Positions 17,620 to 29,099 of a DNA stretch of 64,000 nt are shown here, one piece after another (the first letter of the stretch is position 1; each line of letters opens with the position of its first letter). Source of the stretch: Maniola hyperantus (taxonomy: Eukaryota > Arthropoda > Insecta > Lepidoptera > Nymphalidae). The notes beneath the pieces are model-generated. The model was not told the origin of the DNA. It ran no database searches and saw only the letters and a program-made list of their open reading frames with translations. The DNA lies in assembly GCF_902806685.2 (NCBI RefSeq), contig NC_048556.1, positions 2,046,001 to 2,110,000 of the forward strand, written 5' to 3'. Both the position numbers and the translations under genes were made by a program.

Positions 17620-20015
17620 TTTTTTTTTTCCTAGAAGGAGGAAGGGCGTATCCGACTCGCACGGACTAAAAGAACCTCTCCCTCTGCGAGATCAGCACGG
17701 AACCGTATTACATTACTTCGTGCTGACCATCTGGTTGCTCTCTCTCCTTTGTTTTGCTTTTCTCTGTCCTCCCTTCTCATCATTATGGTCTCAGCATCTG
17801 ACTGTATATCTGTACCACTCATCCTCGCTTAACACCATACAGGCTAACAAATTTTGGGCGTCCACACTGTCACTTGCCTGTGCTGCTATTCTAAGATCCA
17901 CGCACGCGGGACACTGACCTAACTAAGTCACACTCTTACTTGCTTCATGTGACTATGCCTTATTTCCCTGATTGAAAAGAAAGACGTAGCTGCTTTATGT
18001 CCAGGGACCAAGCGATGTTGGTCAAGTCAATACCCATCTTGTCATTGTTTTTTTTTTATTTTTTTGACATGTCTGGTTGGTGTTATGCTGATTATGATTT
18101 TTGCGGACCGAAATTAATGCGGGTAGAATTGATATTTGATGACAGGGTGTCACATGTACAGGGGGTGTTTTTTTAATTCTTTTCGAACGGGGATCCGTGT
18201 TTTAGCAATAATTAATTTGTAGAGTTACTCTATGTTACACCACTAATACTAATTTTACATCGCTAACTTTTTCTAAGAATACTTAGGTACTTACCTAATA
18301 AAATTTCTCGTCTTGTCAATTTTTTAAACAATATTTTTTTTGCTAAGATATTTACTTTTTATTGTGAACGTAATTGAAACTAAATGAGCCTTTACAAAGC
18401 AAATCCATCTAACAAGGTTAAGCTGTCAGTTTAATTTTAAAAAGTTGAATTTTATCATTACGAGCTAAACTGTCCCGGCTTTGCTCAGGTAATATTTTTG
18501 AAAATCCTTTCTTCTTCCTTTTATATTGTAAATTATCAAACTACTCAGCAGCTTCAACTGTACGTTGTCATGTCAGTTTTTTCCTCTATAGATGCTATGT
18601 TATATAAATCAGTTTAGTAAATAGGCAAACTTACGTGAAAATAATAATTATAATACTGGAAACCTCATGAAATCATAAAGTTGTAAATTGTGAAACAAGA
18701 TATATCTATGAAGAAATAATAATAAAACTCAAAAATCAGTAGCGTTGTGTAATAATATGTATTTTGGATGGTGAAATAATTAGAGGGTAATCATAGCTTA
18801 TAACAGCTTGCATGGACACCCTCTATTTATTCAAGTAAAGACGCCTTTGTCATCAACTCCCTAAACAACCGAAATATATACGCCTTCAAACATTCACAAT
18901 ACAAGAAATTACGATCCTTCCTATAACCACATTCTAAACAAATTTCCCTATTGTTTGGTGCAAACCAATCTTTATTTTCTTTCGTACATCAAATTACTTA
19001 GATCCCAATTTTACTATCACTAACGATCTTATTTGTGTGGCTTTAGAACTTATTTTAAACATGAACGATTGTAGTAAAAAAGTTGTCGTCCACGTACGAC
19101 TGAATTCAAAATTCAAACGTTTGAAATAATGACCGTTAATACGACTAATTTATATAAACACCCATCTGAATACGAAACCTTATTAAAACAGGTCTCATTT
19201 TACATTGGTTACGCTTTTCCAAGATGGCGTCTTCAGCGCACGGCGCGTGCAAGTCACGTGGCGGTAGTGAAAAAATCAAAAGCGTTGGTTCGGAATAAAT
19301 TCTTAAATATGGTTATTAGGATATGATTACGTATAGTTTTTGTGCATTATTTGTTCCGATTGGATTTGTAATAGATAGGGGCATGACAGGGAAACTTGTT
19401 TTTAATGAGCTGGTATTTACTATCCTATAAATAATTGCTTCTATGAACCCACAAATGATAACTAAAAAAAAATTAACCACTAAGGTTTGTTTTGTAAGTA
19501 TTGTTAAAACGAAATGTTATTTTATGTTATTACGAATTAATTTTTATAATTTTATTTAGATATAAAAGAACAGCAGAATCATCACCAACAGAATTTTTAT
19601 GACACAAACTAAGTAAATGTCAATAAAATATAAATTTGTAGACTATCAGTTCATGTTGAATTTCCAATAACTGTCTACATATTTTTCAAGAACGGTAACT
19701 CTGGTAACTTTTACACTCATGATTATTTAAGAACTGGGTATCAAAATTTGTAGATCAATATTATGTAGTACAATTATTTAGCATGTCTCTTTTTTATAGT
19801 TAAATAATATTCTTTCTTTATTCTTTATTTGCATTCATGTCTTACTATATTAATTTTTAATTATTATCAACATGTTTTTATATGGGTCTCAGACCTGAAA
19901 TAAAATGATTTTATTTTTTTATTTTATTTTTATTTATATAATATTACAATATTACAACATAACAACATGAAGCCCCGTCAGGGCATTGCAAAATATAACA
20001 TTTGTACATCTTACA
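17620..20015. other. No gene seen
   Basis: 17630-18050 is more GC-rich than its surroundings but has no convincing spliced or long frame. 18100-20000 is AT-rich and low in recognisable repeats. Either could hold non-coding transcripts or exons I cannot recognise. Confidence 0.5.
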
Positions 20016-20269
20016 TCTAAATATATAAAATGAAAAGGTGACTGACTGACTGACTGATCTATCAACGCACAGCTCAAACTACTGGACGGATCGGGCTGAA
20101 ATTTGGCATGCAGATAGCTATTATGACGTAGGCATCCGCTTAGAAAGGATTTTTGAAAATTCAACCCGGGGAAGGACATAGGCTACTTTTGATCCCGGAA
20201 AATCAAAGAGTTCTCACAGGATTTCTGAAAACCTAACTTCACGCGTACGAAGTCGCGGGTATCAGCTAG
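20016..20269 (+). mobile_element. Chimeric Hel-A/Hel-B element
   Basis: 254 bp with exact ends (A before TC, CTAG before T). The 5' half (to about 20165) is Hel-A; from CGGGGAAGGACATAGGCTAC onward it is Hel-B with its own hairpin and CAGCTAG. Confidence 0.85.
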
Positions 20270-20960
20270 TTATATATAAATCATAATATTGTGTCATTCT
20301 TAACTTCGATACATAGTTATTTAAAGTTACAATTTCAGTTCAAGATTGGAAAGTATAGCATACAATAATTAATATGTAATATTTCAAACTTATTATATGT
20401 TAACAATTACAAAAATTCAAGTAAGTAGGTATATATTTAAAATATCACATATTACTGTTAGAGAAGCTTTAAATTGTAATTAGTATTAGGTCTTGTCATT
20501 ACATATACATAATATTATGCAAAACCTTGTGAAGAATAGGTTTCTACTTAAAAAGCTCATTACAAGATTCCCACAAGGGATGACTAGTCAAAAAACCACC
20601 GTGTTCATGACACGTGTCAAATAATTATTAGCCTTTTGATAAATCGCAGGTCGAACGTGGCGCGCACCTTGAACCGACGTTCACGGGAAAAGTTTATTAA
20701 TATTAATATTTTGCGGCCAAATTAATTTTTAATAGGATTTAAGTTTTTTGCATTTCGAATGAAAGGGAATTTATCACGGGTATCTACTGTTAATTTGATG
20801 GGCAATTCAATAAAAAAATGATAAAGTCCCTTGTGTTACCGTAATTTTTTTAACGAATTTTCAATACTTAATGAAATCCATATAATATTAGATTATTACT
20901 GCTACTAGTTTTCCGATCAGTATAAAAGAAAACATTTTAATGACATGTTATAGGTACACT
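20270..20960. other. No gene seen
   Basis: AT-rich sequence with no recognised repeats or exons. Confidence 0.5.
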
Positions 20961-20962
20961 AA

Positions 20963-21048
20963 TAGAGAGAGAGAGAGAGAGAGAGAGAGAGCCGGCGCGT
21001 GCCAGACCGTTATTTTATAAAAGCTGAAAGTTTCTCTGCGTATTGTAG
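20963..21048 (+). repeat. (AG)n tract and dispersed repeat C
   Basis: About 14 AG units run into repeat C (GAGCCGGCGCGTGCCAGACC ... GTTTCTCTGCGTATTGT). This copy contains the uninterrupted site CCGTTATTTTATAAAAGC. Confidence 0.85.
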
Positions 21049-21302
21049 AAGTTTAAGGGTGGGTTGTCATGATACCAAGTCTCTGGCAATGCATGACGTG
21101 ATTTCTAATACTATTCCGAAGAAAAACAATTGTAATTAACATACCTACCCACAATCGGCAAATAAACGATTTGTATTTGTATTTTATTTGTAAAATATAA
21201 AAAAATATACTTTATAGGTAGGTACTTTGACTTAAGATTTTGTAATTTGTACACCTTTATTACCTGTTATCTGCCAAAGTCACCATGATCCAAACAAACG
21301 TT

Positions 21303-21605
21303 CCTCTCAGTGTAGGGGACAATACGCAGACAAACTTTCAGCTTATATAAAACTAGCTTATGCTCGCGACTTCGTCCGCGTGGACTACACAAATTTCAAA
21401 CCCCTTTTTCACCCCCTTAGGGGTTCAATTTTCAAAAATCCTTTCTTAGCGGATGCCTACGTCATAATAGCTATCTGCATGCCAAATTTCAGCCCGATCC
21501 GTCCAGTGGTTTGAGCTGTGCGTTGATAGATCAGTCAGTCAGTCAGTCACCTTTTCCTTTTATATATTTAGATAACGAAGGTCTGGCACGCGCTGGCTCT
21601 TAGTC
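21303..21605 (-). repeat. Dispersed repeat C interrupted by Hel-A
   Basis: Minus strand: AGAGCCAGCGCGTGCCAGAC up to 21573, then the inserted element, then TTTTATATAAGCTGAAAG from 21352 down. Both halves align without gap or duplication to intact repeat C copies. Confidence 0.9.
21353..21572 (-). mobile_element. Hel-A element, complete, with proven empty site
   Basis: 220 bp on the minus strand from TCTAAATATATAAAAGGAAA to CGAGCATAAGCTAG. It is inserted between the A and T of GTTA-TTTTAT in repeat C, with no target duplication. Subterminal hairpin present. Confidence 0.95.
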
Positions 21606-22094
21606 CACAAGTTTTTGCTGCATAGACAACTTTTTTTAATCTACACATGTTGGAAATCCAGAATTCTTGTAACTTTCACCTGCCTCTCTCTCATTTTATG
21701 TTTTTTTAAACTAACAGACATAATGTTCTGACTTATTGATTAACTTATAAAATATTCGTACCTTTATTATAGTACTTGTGTGTTTAATTATTTTGTACGT
21801 ACCTACATACGTGATATAAAATGACACGCATTAATAACCAAATGTAAAACGTGCCCTCACGAGACATTTGCATCGATATTGAATGTCCAGCGCCTACTGT
21901 ACTACAATCAGACGATGAGTTTACATCTCATAGATTAGATACAGCGAAGACAGTTTACTCTTTACTCAAACTAACCAGGTGGGTAATAAAGTTCGGCCAT
22001 TTCAAAACATGGGCAGCAAACTTCGATTACATTACTGAGCTTCTTTGCACATTATATTGTAGCCAAATAGCAAAAAACGGAACCCTTATAGATT

Positions 22095-22245
22095 CGTTCT
22101 GTCTGTCTGTCTGTCCGTCCGTCCGTCCGTCTGTCTGTCTGGAGAATTTCGAAAAGGATTTTTCGAAATTCTCCTCCTAAGTGGGTTAAATGGAGGTTTG
22201 AAACATATGTAGTCCACGCGGACGAAGTCCCGAGCATAAGCTAGC
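22095..22245 (+). repeat. (CTGT)n/(CCGT)n tract and Hel-A 3' end
   Basis: CTGTCTGTCTGTCCGTCCGT, a short inverted repeat around GGAGAATTTCGAAAAGG, and then the last ~50 bp of Hel-A (GTAGTCCACGCGGACGAAGT to AAGCTAG). Confidence 0.75.
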
Positions 22246-22348
22246 TAATTTATAACAGTAGATCATATTATTGTCTATAGGCATTAGGCAGCACATAGAT
22301 AGACTGCTCTTTGTACATCATTGGGGTTTTCCCTTTCAAGGTAGGTAC

Positions 22349-22556
22349 TACCCGGTAAAGCTCGATTGCAACTCGATTAAAAAATTAAAAAAAATTAAAA
22401 ACTCAACAAGTGGCAGATTAAAATTCGTATACGTATTTTTATATTTTATATTTTTATAATACGTACTTACTACGAATTTTTGTCTGCCACTTGTTGAGTT
22501 TTTAATTTTTTTTAAATTTTTAATCGACGCGAGTTGCAAACTTAGCTTTACCGGGT
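22349..22556. mobile_element. Fold-back element with ~95-bp arms
   Basis: ACCCGGTAAAGCT at the left end is inverted at the right. The arms include AAAAACTCAACAAGTGGCAG and the A-rich stretch before it. The centre is an AT-rich loop. No coding capacity. Confidence 0.85.
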
Positions 22557-22559
22557 TAT

Positions 22560-23190
22560 ATATTATTGCGTTTGTCCCATCTATAATTATTATCATGTAA
22601 TCGCATACTCTTTGACCGAACAGGAATATTATTAAGGCTTCCCATTTGGAGCGGGGTAGCGTGTTTAAGTGATATTAGAAGCGAACATAGTGCGTCATGA
22701 TTGATTTCGGCAATTTCGGGCCTACGCTGCGTTGACGGAGTGAATTAGTGTTAGCCGTTAGGTAATGGATTAGTGCATAGTTGAAGTGCTAGAATACGTG
22801 TAGCTAGTAAAGATGGGCGTTATTGGCTATTTCTGGCAACGGTTAATCAATAGTTATTTAGTTTCAATACCAATATTGATAACCGTTGCCGAATATCGGT
22901 ATCAGAGTTGTGTTTCAACGAATTTAATATGCGCAAAGCGCAGCGGTTTCCGTAGTAGTAACTAAGCTAGCTGCCGTATCAATACCGTCTGTATAGCTAG
23001 CGCGCGCATATTCACTAAAATAAAACCAATTTTACTTTCATGAATATCGTGAAGTACCTAATCACAACCTTAAGTTCATAGCAGCAAAGTTTAATTATAA
23101 TGATCATTGACATAGGTCAAACTATAGTGGACGCCTGCACGGATAGTTTGCCACAGTCCAGTTAATCAAAAACATTTCACGACGATTGAA
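22560..23190. other. No gene seen
   Basis: Intergenic sequence without recognisable elements or exons. Confidence 0.5.
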
Positions 23191-23191
23191 A

Positions 23192-23319
23192 AACCAAAGA
23201 GGACCTTATCTCTATTACTCTAAGGCTAACTGTAATAAAATTGATAGATCAAAGTGTAATGGACAAGTACTTGTACAGTTAAGCCTTAGCGTAATAGAGA
23301 TAAGGTCGGCTTTGGTTTA
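23192..23319. mobile_element. Palindromic MITE-like element
   Basis: AAACCAAAGAGGACCTTATC and TCTATTACTCTAAGGCTAAC in the left arm return inverted on the right (AATAGAGATAAGGTCGGCTT), with a few mismatches. Confidence 0.75.
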
Positions 23320-23700
23320 TCAAGTTCTTAGTTACTAAGCCGGTAGCTTCTCAGCTTTCAGTGAAAGAAAGAAAGAGAAGGCATAATTATTGCGTTTTTA
23401 GTTACCAAAAAACCAAACAATGCATTATCAGTTGCCAGTTGGCAGCGTTGCGTTGTCAGGTGGTTCGTCATAGATGTTAGCTGATAACCGTTGTTAGCTA
23501 CGACAATAACGCTATGGTACGCTATAGGCACGCGGCGGTTTTCAGTTAAGTTAAGCTATAGCGGACACATGTCTAGTAGCTAGACCATGTGTAGGAATTT
23601 AGTAGACCTATGATTTGACAGTTACAGTGATGTTTTCACTTTTCAATTTGGCAATTTAGGAAAAGCTTGGCTGAATTTAAGATCTTGAGCAGTGATATAA

Positions 23701-23876
23701 ATAAATAAAAATATTTTTTATTAAATTAAACTGTTCTACCACTGGTTCGGAATACTTTTCCTACCGAGAAAAACCAGCAAGAAACTAGGCCATTGCTCTT
23801 TTCAAAGAGCAACCACCGATTCGGGAGGTCGGGGTTCGATCGGGATTTCGGAGTTAGGTGTGTTTTAAGCAATTTT
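23701..23876 (-). mobile_element. LINE 3'-end repeat joined to a SINE-1 fragment
   Basis: The antisense copy of the AACCAGTGGTAGAACAG / CAAGAAACTAGG repeat ends near 23818, where a short sense SINE-1 piece (GGGAGGTCGGGGTTCGATC) begins. Confidence 0.65.
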
Positions 23877-24139
23877 AAAATAACTTATTTTATCAAAATA
23901 ACAAAATACCTACTTAATATGTGAAAATAAAAAGTAACTCTTAACTAAGTAAATGCAGTTTCAGAAGGTACCTATTCAGCTATAAGCCGTTTTTAACTTA
24001 AATGGCAATAAAAAGTCAATATGAACTGCAGGATAGCAAGATAAAAAATTTGGAGTTTCATTGTTAATTTTTCATATTATTATCACTCAGATATGCAAGT
24101 CAGTGAATTTATAGCATTTCGTTTGTGAGTACTTCTCCA

Positions 24140-24269
24140 AATACAGAGAGCTTTTACGACGTAGGCATCAGCTAAGAAAGGATTTTTTAAAATTCAACCC
24201 CTAAGGAGATGAAATAGCGGTTTGAAATGTGTGTAGTCCACGCGGACGAAGTCGCGAGCATAAGCTAGT
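24140..24269 (+). mobile_element. Hel-A element, 3' half
   Basis: GACGTAGGCATCAGCTAAG to GCGAGCATAAGCTAG followed by T. The 5' half is missing. Confidence 0.85.
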
Positions 24270-24540
24270 TCAGTATAAAATATTATGATCACGAAAATCC
24301 ACCGCCAAAAAAAAAATGAGTCGTAAAACAAGAAAATGATGCCCATTGTAACATTCGGCGTTATAATGAAGTAACAGAACGCGTCGGTGCATGACAACCC
24401 CTTTCACTGAAAATGCGGGTTATTCTACCCATTTTTGTTTATTAAAAAATAATACATAAGTACCTACCTACATAACCTACCTACCCTTAGTACAAACAGC
24501 AAAATAGCAAAGATCCCAAGTTTAAAAATAAAATCAAAAT

Positions 24541-24964
24541 AATAAAACTACAAAAATGCGAAAGTGTGTCTGTCTATCGGTCCGTCTGTCTGCTAGGTTT
24601 TCGAGGTTATTCCGATCAACCGATTTTGTCACATTTGGAACTTTTCACCGATTTTTTAGCTAAAATCCCTGCTCAAGTAGTGTATCAAGTATTGATATTT
24701 GGGTTTTCGGTTACAAAAAAAATACGTACAGTAGGTACGCGGCCGAAAGTAATGTACATCGGCCTTTAGAATGACATTTCGGCTTTGTAGAGCTTGGCTC
24801 TGTCACTCATACCTATGTGACGTCTTGTCGGTCTCAACGCTCTACGAAACTCCTTTCTCCTTCTAAAGGTCGGCGTACATTACTTTCGGTACTTATATCA
24901 AGGTTTTTGAAATCTCTACCCCCACGCCGATTTTCTAAATTCCACCCGAGCGAAGGTCAGCTAG
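24541..24964 (+). mobile_element. Hel-B-like element carrying a MITE
   Basis: Begins near AAAATGCGAAAGTGTGTCTG and ends GGTCAGCTAG followed by T. The TACAGTA-type MITE (24727-24893) is inserted inside it. Confidence 0.7.
24727..24893. mobile_element. MITE-M1 (TACAGTACGCGGCCGAAAGT ends)
   Basis: Left end TACAGTAGGTACGCGGCCGA; right end has GTACATTACTTTCGGTAC. It is a palindromic MITE; other copies are at 47230-47405, 51560-51693, 62365-62552 and a fragment at 63735-63767. Confidence 0.8.
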
Positions 24965-25163
24965 TAAAATAATATTATTTGCGTTTGTGGAATAACCCAT
25001 GTTCAACCCGATCCGAATAACGCGCCCCGAATCAAAAAAGCAATATGTAACAAATTTGTTTTTCAATTTCGTACCAATTTTGCATACAGAGGGCCGTCAC
25101 CGCGTGACGAGACCAAATAAAACCGTTGTATTGTGGTTTTTATGATTCGTGAATACACACTTT

Positions 25164-25740
25164 TAGGGTTCCGTACCCGAAGTGTGCCTACGGGACCCTA
25201 AGGCTGAAATCTAAAGAGCGCACTTTGACTTTGCTCAGACTTAAGATTGAGTTAAAACAAGACAGATTTATGTGAGAAATATACATCTGTCTCGTTTTAA
25301 CTCTGGTCTTAAGTCTAAGCAAAGTCAGAGTTTGCTCTATAGATTTCACCCTAAGACCCCGCTGTCCGTCCGTCCGTCTGTCTGACTGTCAGCGGGCTGT
25401 ATTTCGTGAACCACACATGTAGGCAGAGACCCGCTGCTCGACTGCGGTAAAATGACAGCTACAATGTCACGAACGTAATCACCTCTGATTGGTTGACGCT
25501 CGCTCACTATTGGCTACAATGCATTGTTACAACAAGAATCGCACTAATTCAGCCAATCGCAACAGTTGAGATTGTAATAATGATTGATGCAAGTTTTACG
25601 AAATCGACCTACAGAAATTTTCACAGAATATATATTTCTATTGCCGCTATAACAGCAAATAAGTAATAAAAAATTTATATTATGAAAATTGAAAAAAATT
25701 AAAAAGTATTATTTCTTGTACGATGGTACGGAATCCTTCC
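25164..25740 (+). mobile_element. GGGTTCCGTACCCGAAG repeat with nested elements
   Basis: Starts TTTTAGGGTTCCGTACCCGA and continues through the CCGTCCGTCCGTCTGTC stretch and ATTTTCACAGAATATATATT. It is interrupted at 25202-25351 by a TAA-flanked MITE, and at about 25480-25605 by a left-arm copy of the fold-back MITE of 10660-10945. Confidence 0.7.
25202..25351. mobile_element. Palindromic MITE with TAA target duplication
   Basis: 150 bp with ends GGCTGAAATCTAAAGAGC and its inverted near-copy, flanked by TAA at 25199-25201 and 25352-25354. The two arms pair for most of the length. A 3-bp TAA duplication is typical of PIF/Harbinger MITEs. Confidence 0.8.
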
Positions 25741-26095
25741 TGTGCGAGTTCGACTCATACTTGACTGATTTTTATGATTCGTGAATACACACTTTTTTTA
25801 ACTTTATGGGTGCGGAAGGTGGATATGAAAAGAGGATTTCTTCGCCGCATAGGTTTGATATTGTCGCAAAATTCGTTAAAAACCGCTCCGGATTTGCAAT
25901 TCTTTGCTTTTATTGCGTTTACTAAGGATTTTCTGTTCCTGTTTTGGTTAACTTGATATTTTTACGACGAAAAACGAGCGGTTTTGTGATTTCCTTTTTA
26001 AAATTTCTTTACCCTTTCTATGCTCCCTATTCTCATTAGTATTGTTCTTTCTGTAGTTATTCTGTGGATGAATACTTATTATTTTTAGAGTTTTA

Positions 26096-26310
26096 GGGAT
26101 GATTTATGCTAACACGTGGCAGGCATGAGCCGTGCCACGTACGAACTACGGCCCCGGCGTCGGTGTTGAAACATGAACGCATCACGGACGCCACACGGTG
26201 AAGCATAAACTGCTTCATATAAAATGTTCGTGATGTTATGAATCCGTGCCTCGTCCGCGCCTCGTACGTGATACGGCTCGTGCCTGCCACGTGTTAGTAT
26301 AAGTCATCCC
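26096..26310. mobile_element. MITE with ~40-bp TIRs and TTA duplication
   Basis: GGGATGATTTATGCTAACAC then GTGGCAGGCATGAGCCGT on the left, inverted on the right with four or five mismatches. Flanked by TTA at 26093-26095 and 26311-26313, again suggesting PIF/Harbinger. Confidence 0.8.
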
Positions 26311-26429
26311 TTAGGGTGAACCATTACCAGATCTAAATAAGACTCGGATAAGACTTGGATGGATTTCGTTTATGGTATTGGCACTTTGTTTTAAAAAGTG
26401 TGGAAATTCAACTAATTCCTGGGGACATA

Positions 26430-26540
26430 AAAATCATCATCATCATCATCAACCGATAAACGTGCACTGCTGTACGTAGGTCTCTTGTAGGGACTCGTCT
26501 GATGTCGTCCGTCCCCCATCCGTCACCGCCACCGTCGACA
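26430..26540 (-). mobile_element. LINE (RTE-like) 3'-end fragment
   Basis: An ATCATCATCATC tail, then antisense AACCGATAAACGTGCACTGC and CTCGTCTGATGTCGTCCGTC. Confidence 0.75.
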
Positions 26541-26799
26541 TAAAAATAAGTAATTTTTATTTTGATTTGTCTCCATTGGATTTTTCGTCACAAAAAAATC
26601 GGAGCATACAAGTGTCTCATTGACTTCCAGGCCGCAGATGCGTCCCCTTATGACCGGCGTTACAAATTGATTCGCGATGTCCAATCAAAATAGAATCGTA
26701 AATACTTAGGTATGATGACATTATGCAATAGGCTTTCTATGAATAGCTTAGTGGTGACTTCCGCCTTCTCTTCTCATCCCTCTCTTCCCTCGCCTTCTC

Positions 26800-26843
26800 T
26801 CGCCGAGCACGCACCTCTAACTTTTAAAAGCTATGTGTGTATG
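26800..26843 (+). mobile_element. SINE-1 fragment at the edge of the pentamer array
   Basis: GAGCACGCACCTCTAACTTT and a degenerate GAGTTATGTGTG are the part of SINE-1 just after the B box. The pentamer array starts at once afterwards. Confidence 0.7.
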
Positions 26844-28062
26844 TAATAGAATAGAATAGAATAGAATAGAATAGAATAGAATAGAATAGAATAGAATAGA
26901 ATAGAATAGAATAGAATAGAATAGAATAGAATAGAATAGAATAGAATAGAATAGAATAGAATAGAATAGAATAGAATAGAATAGAATAGAATAGAATAGA
27001 ATAGAATAGAATAGAATAGAATAGAATAGAATAGAATAGAATAGAATAGAATAGAATAGAATAGAATAGAATAGAATAGAATAGAATAGAATAGAATAGA
27101 ATAGAATAGAATAGAATAGAATAGAATAGAATAGAATAGAATAGAATAGAATAGAATAGAATAGAATAGAATAGAATAGAATAGAATAGAATAGAATAGA
27201 ATAGAATAGAATAGAATAGAATAGAATAGAATAGAATAGAATAGAATAGAATAGAATAGAATAGAATAGAATAGAATAGAATAGAATAGAATAGAATAGA
27301 ATAGAATAGAATAGAATAGAATAGAATAGAATAGAATAGAATAGAATAGAATAGAATAGAATAGAATAGAATAGAATAGAATAGAATAGAATAGAATAGA
27401 ATAGAATAGAATAGAATAGAATAGAATAGAATAGAATAGAATAGAATAGAATAGAATAGAATAGAATAGAATAGAATAGAATAGAATAGAATAGAATAGA
27501 ATAGAATAGAATAGAATAGAATAGAATAGAATAGAATAGAATAGAATAGAATAGAATAGAATAGAATAGAATAGAATAGAATAGAATAGAATAGAATAGA
27601 ATAGAATAGAATAGAATAGAATAGAATAGAATAGAATAGAATAGAATAGAATAGAATAGAATAGAATAGAATAGAATAGAATAGAATAGAATAGAATAGA
27701 ATAGAATAGAATAGAATAGAATAGAATAGAATAGAATAGAATAGAATAGAATAGAATAGAATAGAATAGAATAGAATAGAATAGAATAGAATAGAATAGA
27801 ATAGAATAGAATAGAATAGAATAGAATAGAATAGAATAGAATAGAATAGAATAGAATAGAATAGAATAGAATAGAATAGAATAGAATAGAATAGAATAGA
27901 ATAGAATAGAATAGAATAGAATAGAATAGAATAGAATAGAATAGAATAGAATAGAATAGAATAGAATAGAATAGAATAGAATAGAATAGAATAGAATAGA
28001 ATAGAATAGAATAGAATAGAATAGAATAGAATAGAATAGAATAGAATAGAATAGAATAGAAT
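26844..28062. repeat. Perfect (ATAGA)n pentanucleotide array, 1.2 kb
   Basis: About 243 uninterrupted ATAGA units with no substitution that I can see. Read on the minus strand it gives a 400-residue YSILF repeat frame, which is an artefact and not a protein. Confidence 0.98.
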
Positions 28063-28157
28063 CCCAAACTAACTCAAACCGGAAATCGAGCCCGGCACGG
28101 TTTGCTGAATGAAACTGCGCCGGAGAGTCTTTAAAGTTTTAATTAATTATTTTCGTA

Positions 28158-28306
28158 AAAGTCCCGCAAATCGCTACGCTAATAAGGTTAGACTGAAGTT
28201 TCGAGCTGATGGTATATTTTTATTTCGGCTGACGTCAAAATGACGTCATTTCGATGTTAATGATAATGATACATGGTTCCATTGCAATAACAATTTGCGG
28301 GACTTA
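28158..28306. mobile_element. MITE with AGTCCCGCAAAT ends
   Basis: About 149 bp, AGTCCCGCAAATCGC at the left and AACAATTTGCGGGACTT at the right, with GACGTCAAAATGACGTCATT inside. Partial copies are at 14928-15006, 39086-39225 and 47887-47963. Confidence 0.8.
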
Positions 28307-28649
28307 TACCTACTATTATTACTTTTATTAGATTTTACGTCATCAGTCTTCGTGCATGTCAAAAATATTGACACCCAACAAAAATCCAATTCAACGGTAT
28401 AAATTGAGCCGATAACCAAAGCGAGACAACCCAACAAATAGCATTTTTGCATACAAACCATTCCCAATACTGTAAGAGTTATTAGGTGGAAAAAACACAA
28501 ATATGTTTCATTTGAAAGTCAAATTTGTGGGAACGTAGGGGACAATTTGCATATAAACTCGCCTGATCATCGATCATATGTAATTTCAATACCATCTATT
28601 TTCCTACGCGGATTATGGAAGACGCATAAATTTTGTGGAATCAACCTGT

Positions 28650-28832
28650 GTGACAGCTGTAATAGCCTAGTGGTTAGGACGTCAGCTTTCTAATTGGAGG
28701 TCGGGGGTTCGATCCCGGGCACGCACCTCCAACTTTTCGGAGTTATGTGCGCTTTAAGTAATTAAATGTGAAGAAAAACATCGTGAGGAAACCGGCACGC
28801 CACTTGCCAGAGAGTTCTCCATAATGTTCTCA
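28650..28832 (+). mobile_element. tRNA-derived SINE-1
   Basis: Head AATAGCCTAGTGGTTAGGA, B box GGTTCGATCCC, then TTCGGAGTTATGTGCG to CATAATGTTCTCAAA, where it is truncated. Confidence 0.85.
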
Positions 28833-28904
28833 AATATGTTAGAATGTGGGAGAGAGATCAGGTGCAGCACCGACGGCTTTACGTGCTCTCCTAGGCACGG
28901 GGGT

Positions 28905-29090
28905 GGAACGTCACCAACTTCCTAACTTTGGGCTATCACGACATGTCGAGATGGAAATTGGAGCGCGTGCACACCCGCAGAGCCCCGGCACTAACCCGAT
29001 GCGGACGAGCGCGGGTGACGTGCGGGTGTACGGGGCGTCCCCTCGCCTTATACCCCGATGGCCATCTCGACCTGTCGCGGACTATACTTA
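28905..29090. repeat. GC-rich inverted-repeat element
   Basis: GACATGTCGAGATGG near the left and CCATCTCGACCTGTCG near the right are inverted. The GC-rich centre (GCGGGTGACGTGCGGGTGTA) relates to 29773-29893 and 6160-6530. Confidence 0.65.
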
Positions 29091-29099
29091 GTGAAAATC

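Noticed and set aside
26817..28067. 416-codon minus-strand frame of YSILF repeats
   Set aside because: Translation of the perfect ATAGA pentanucleotide array; no start context, flanking exon or homology.
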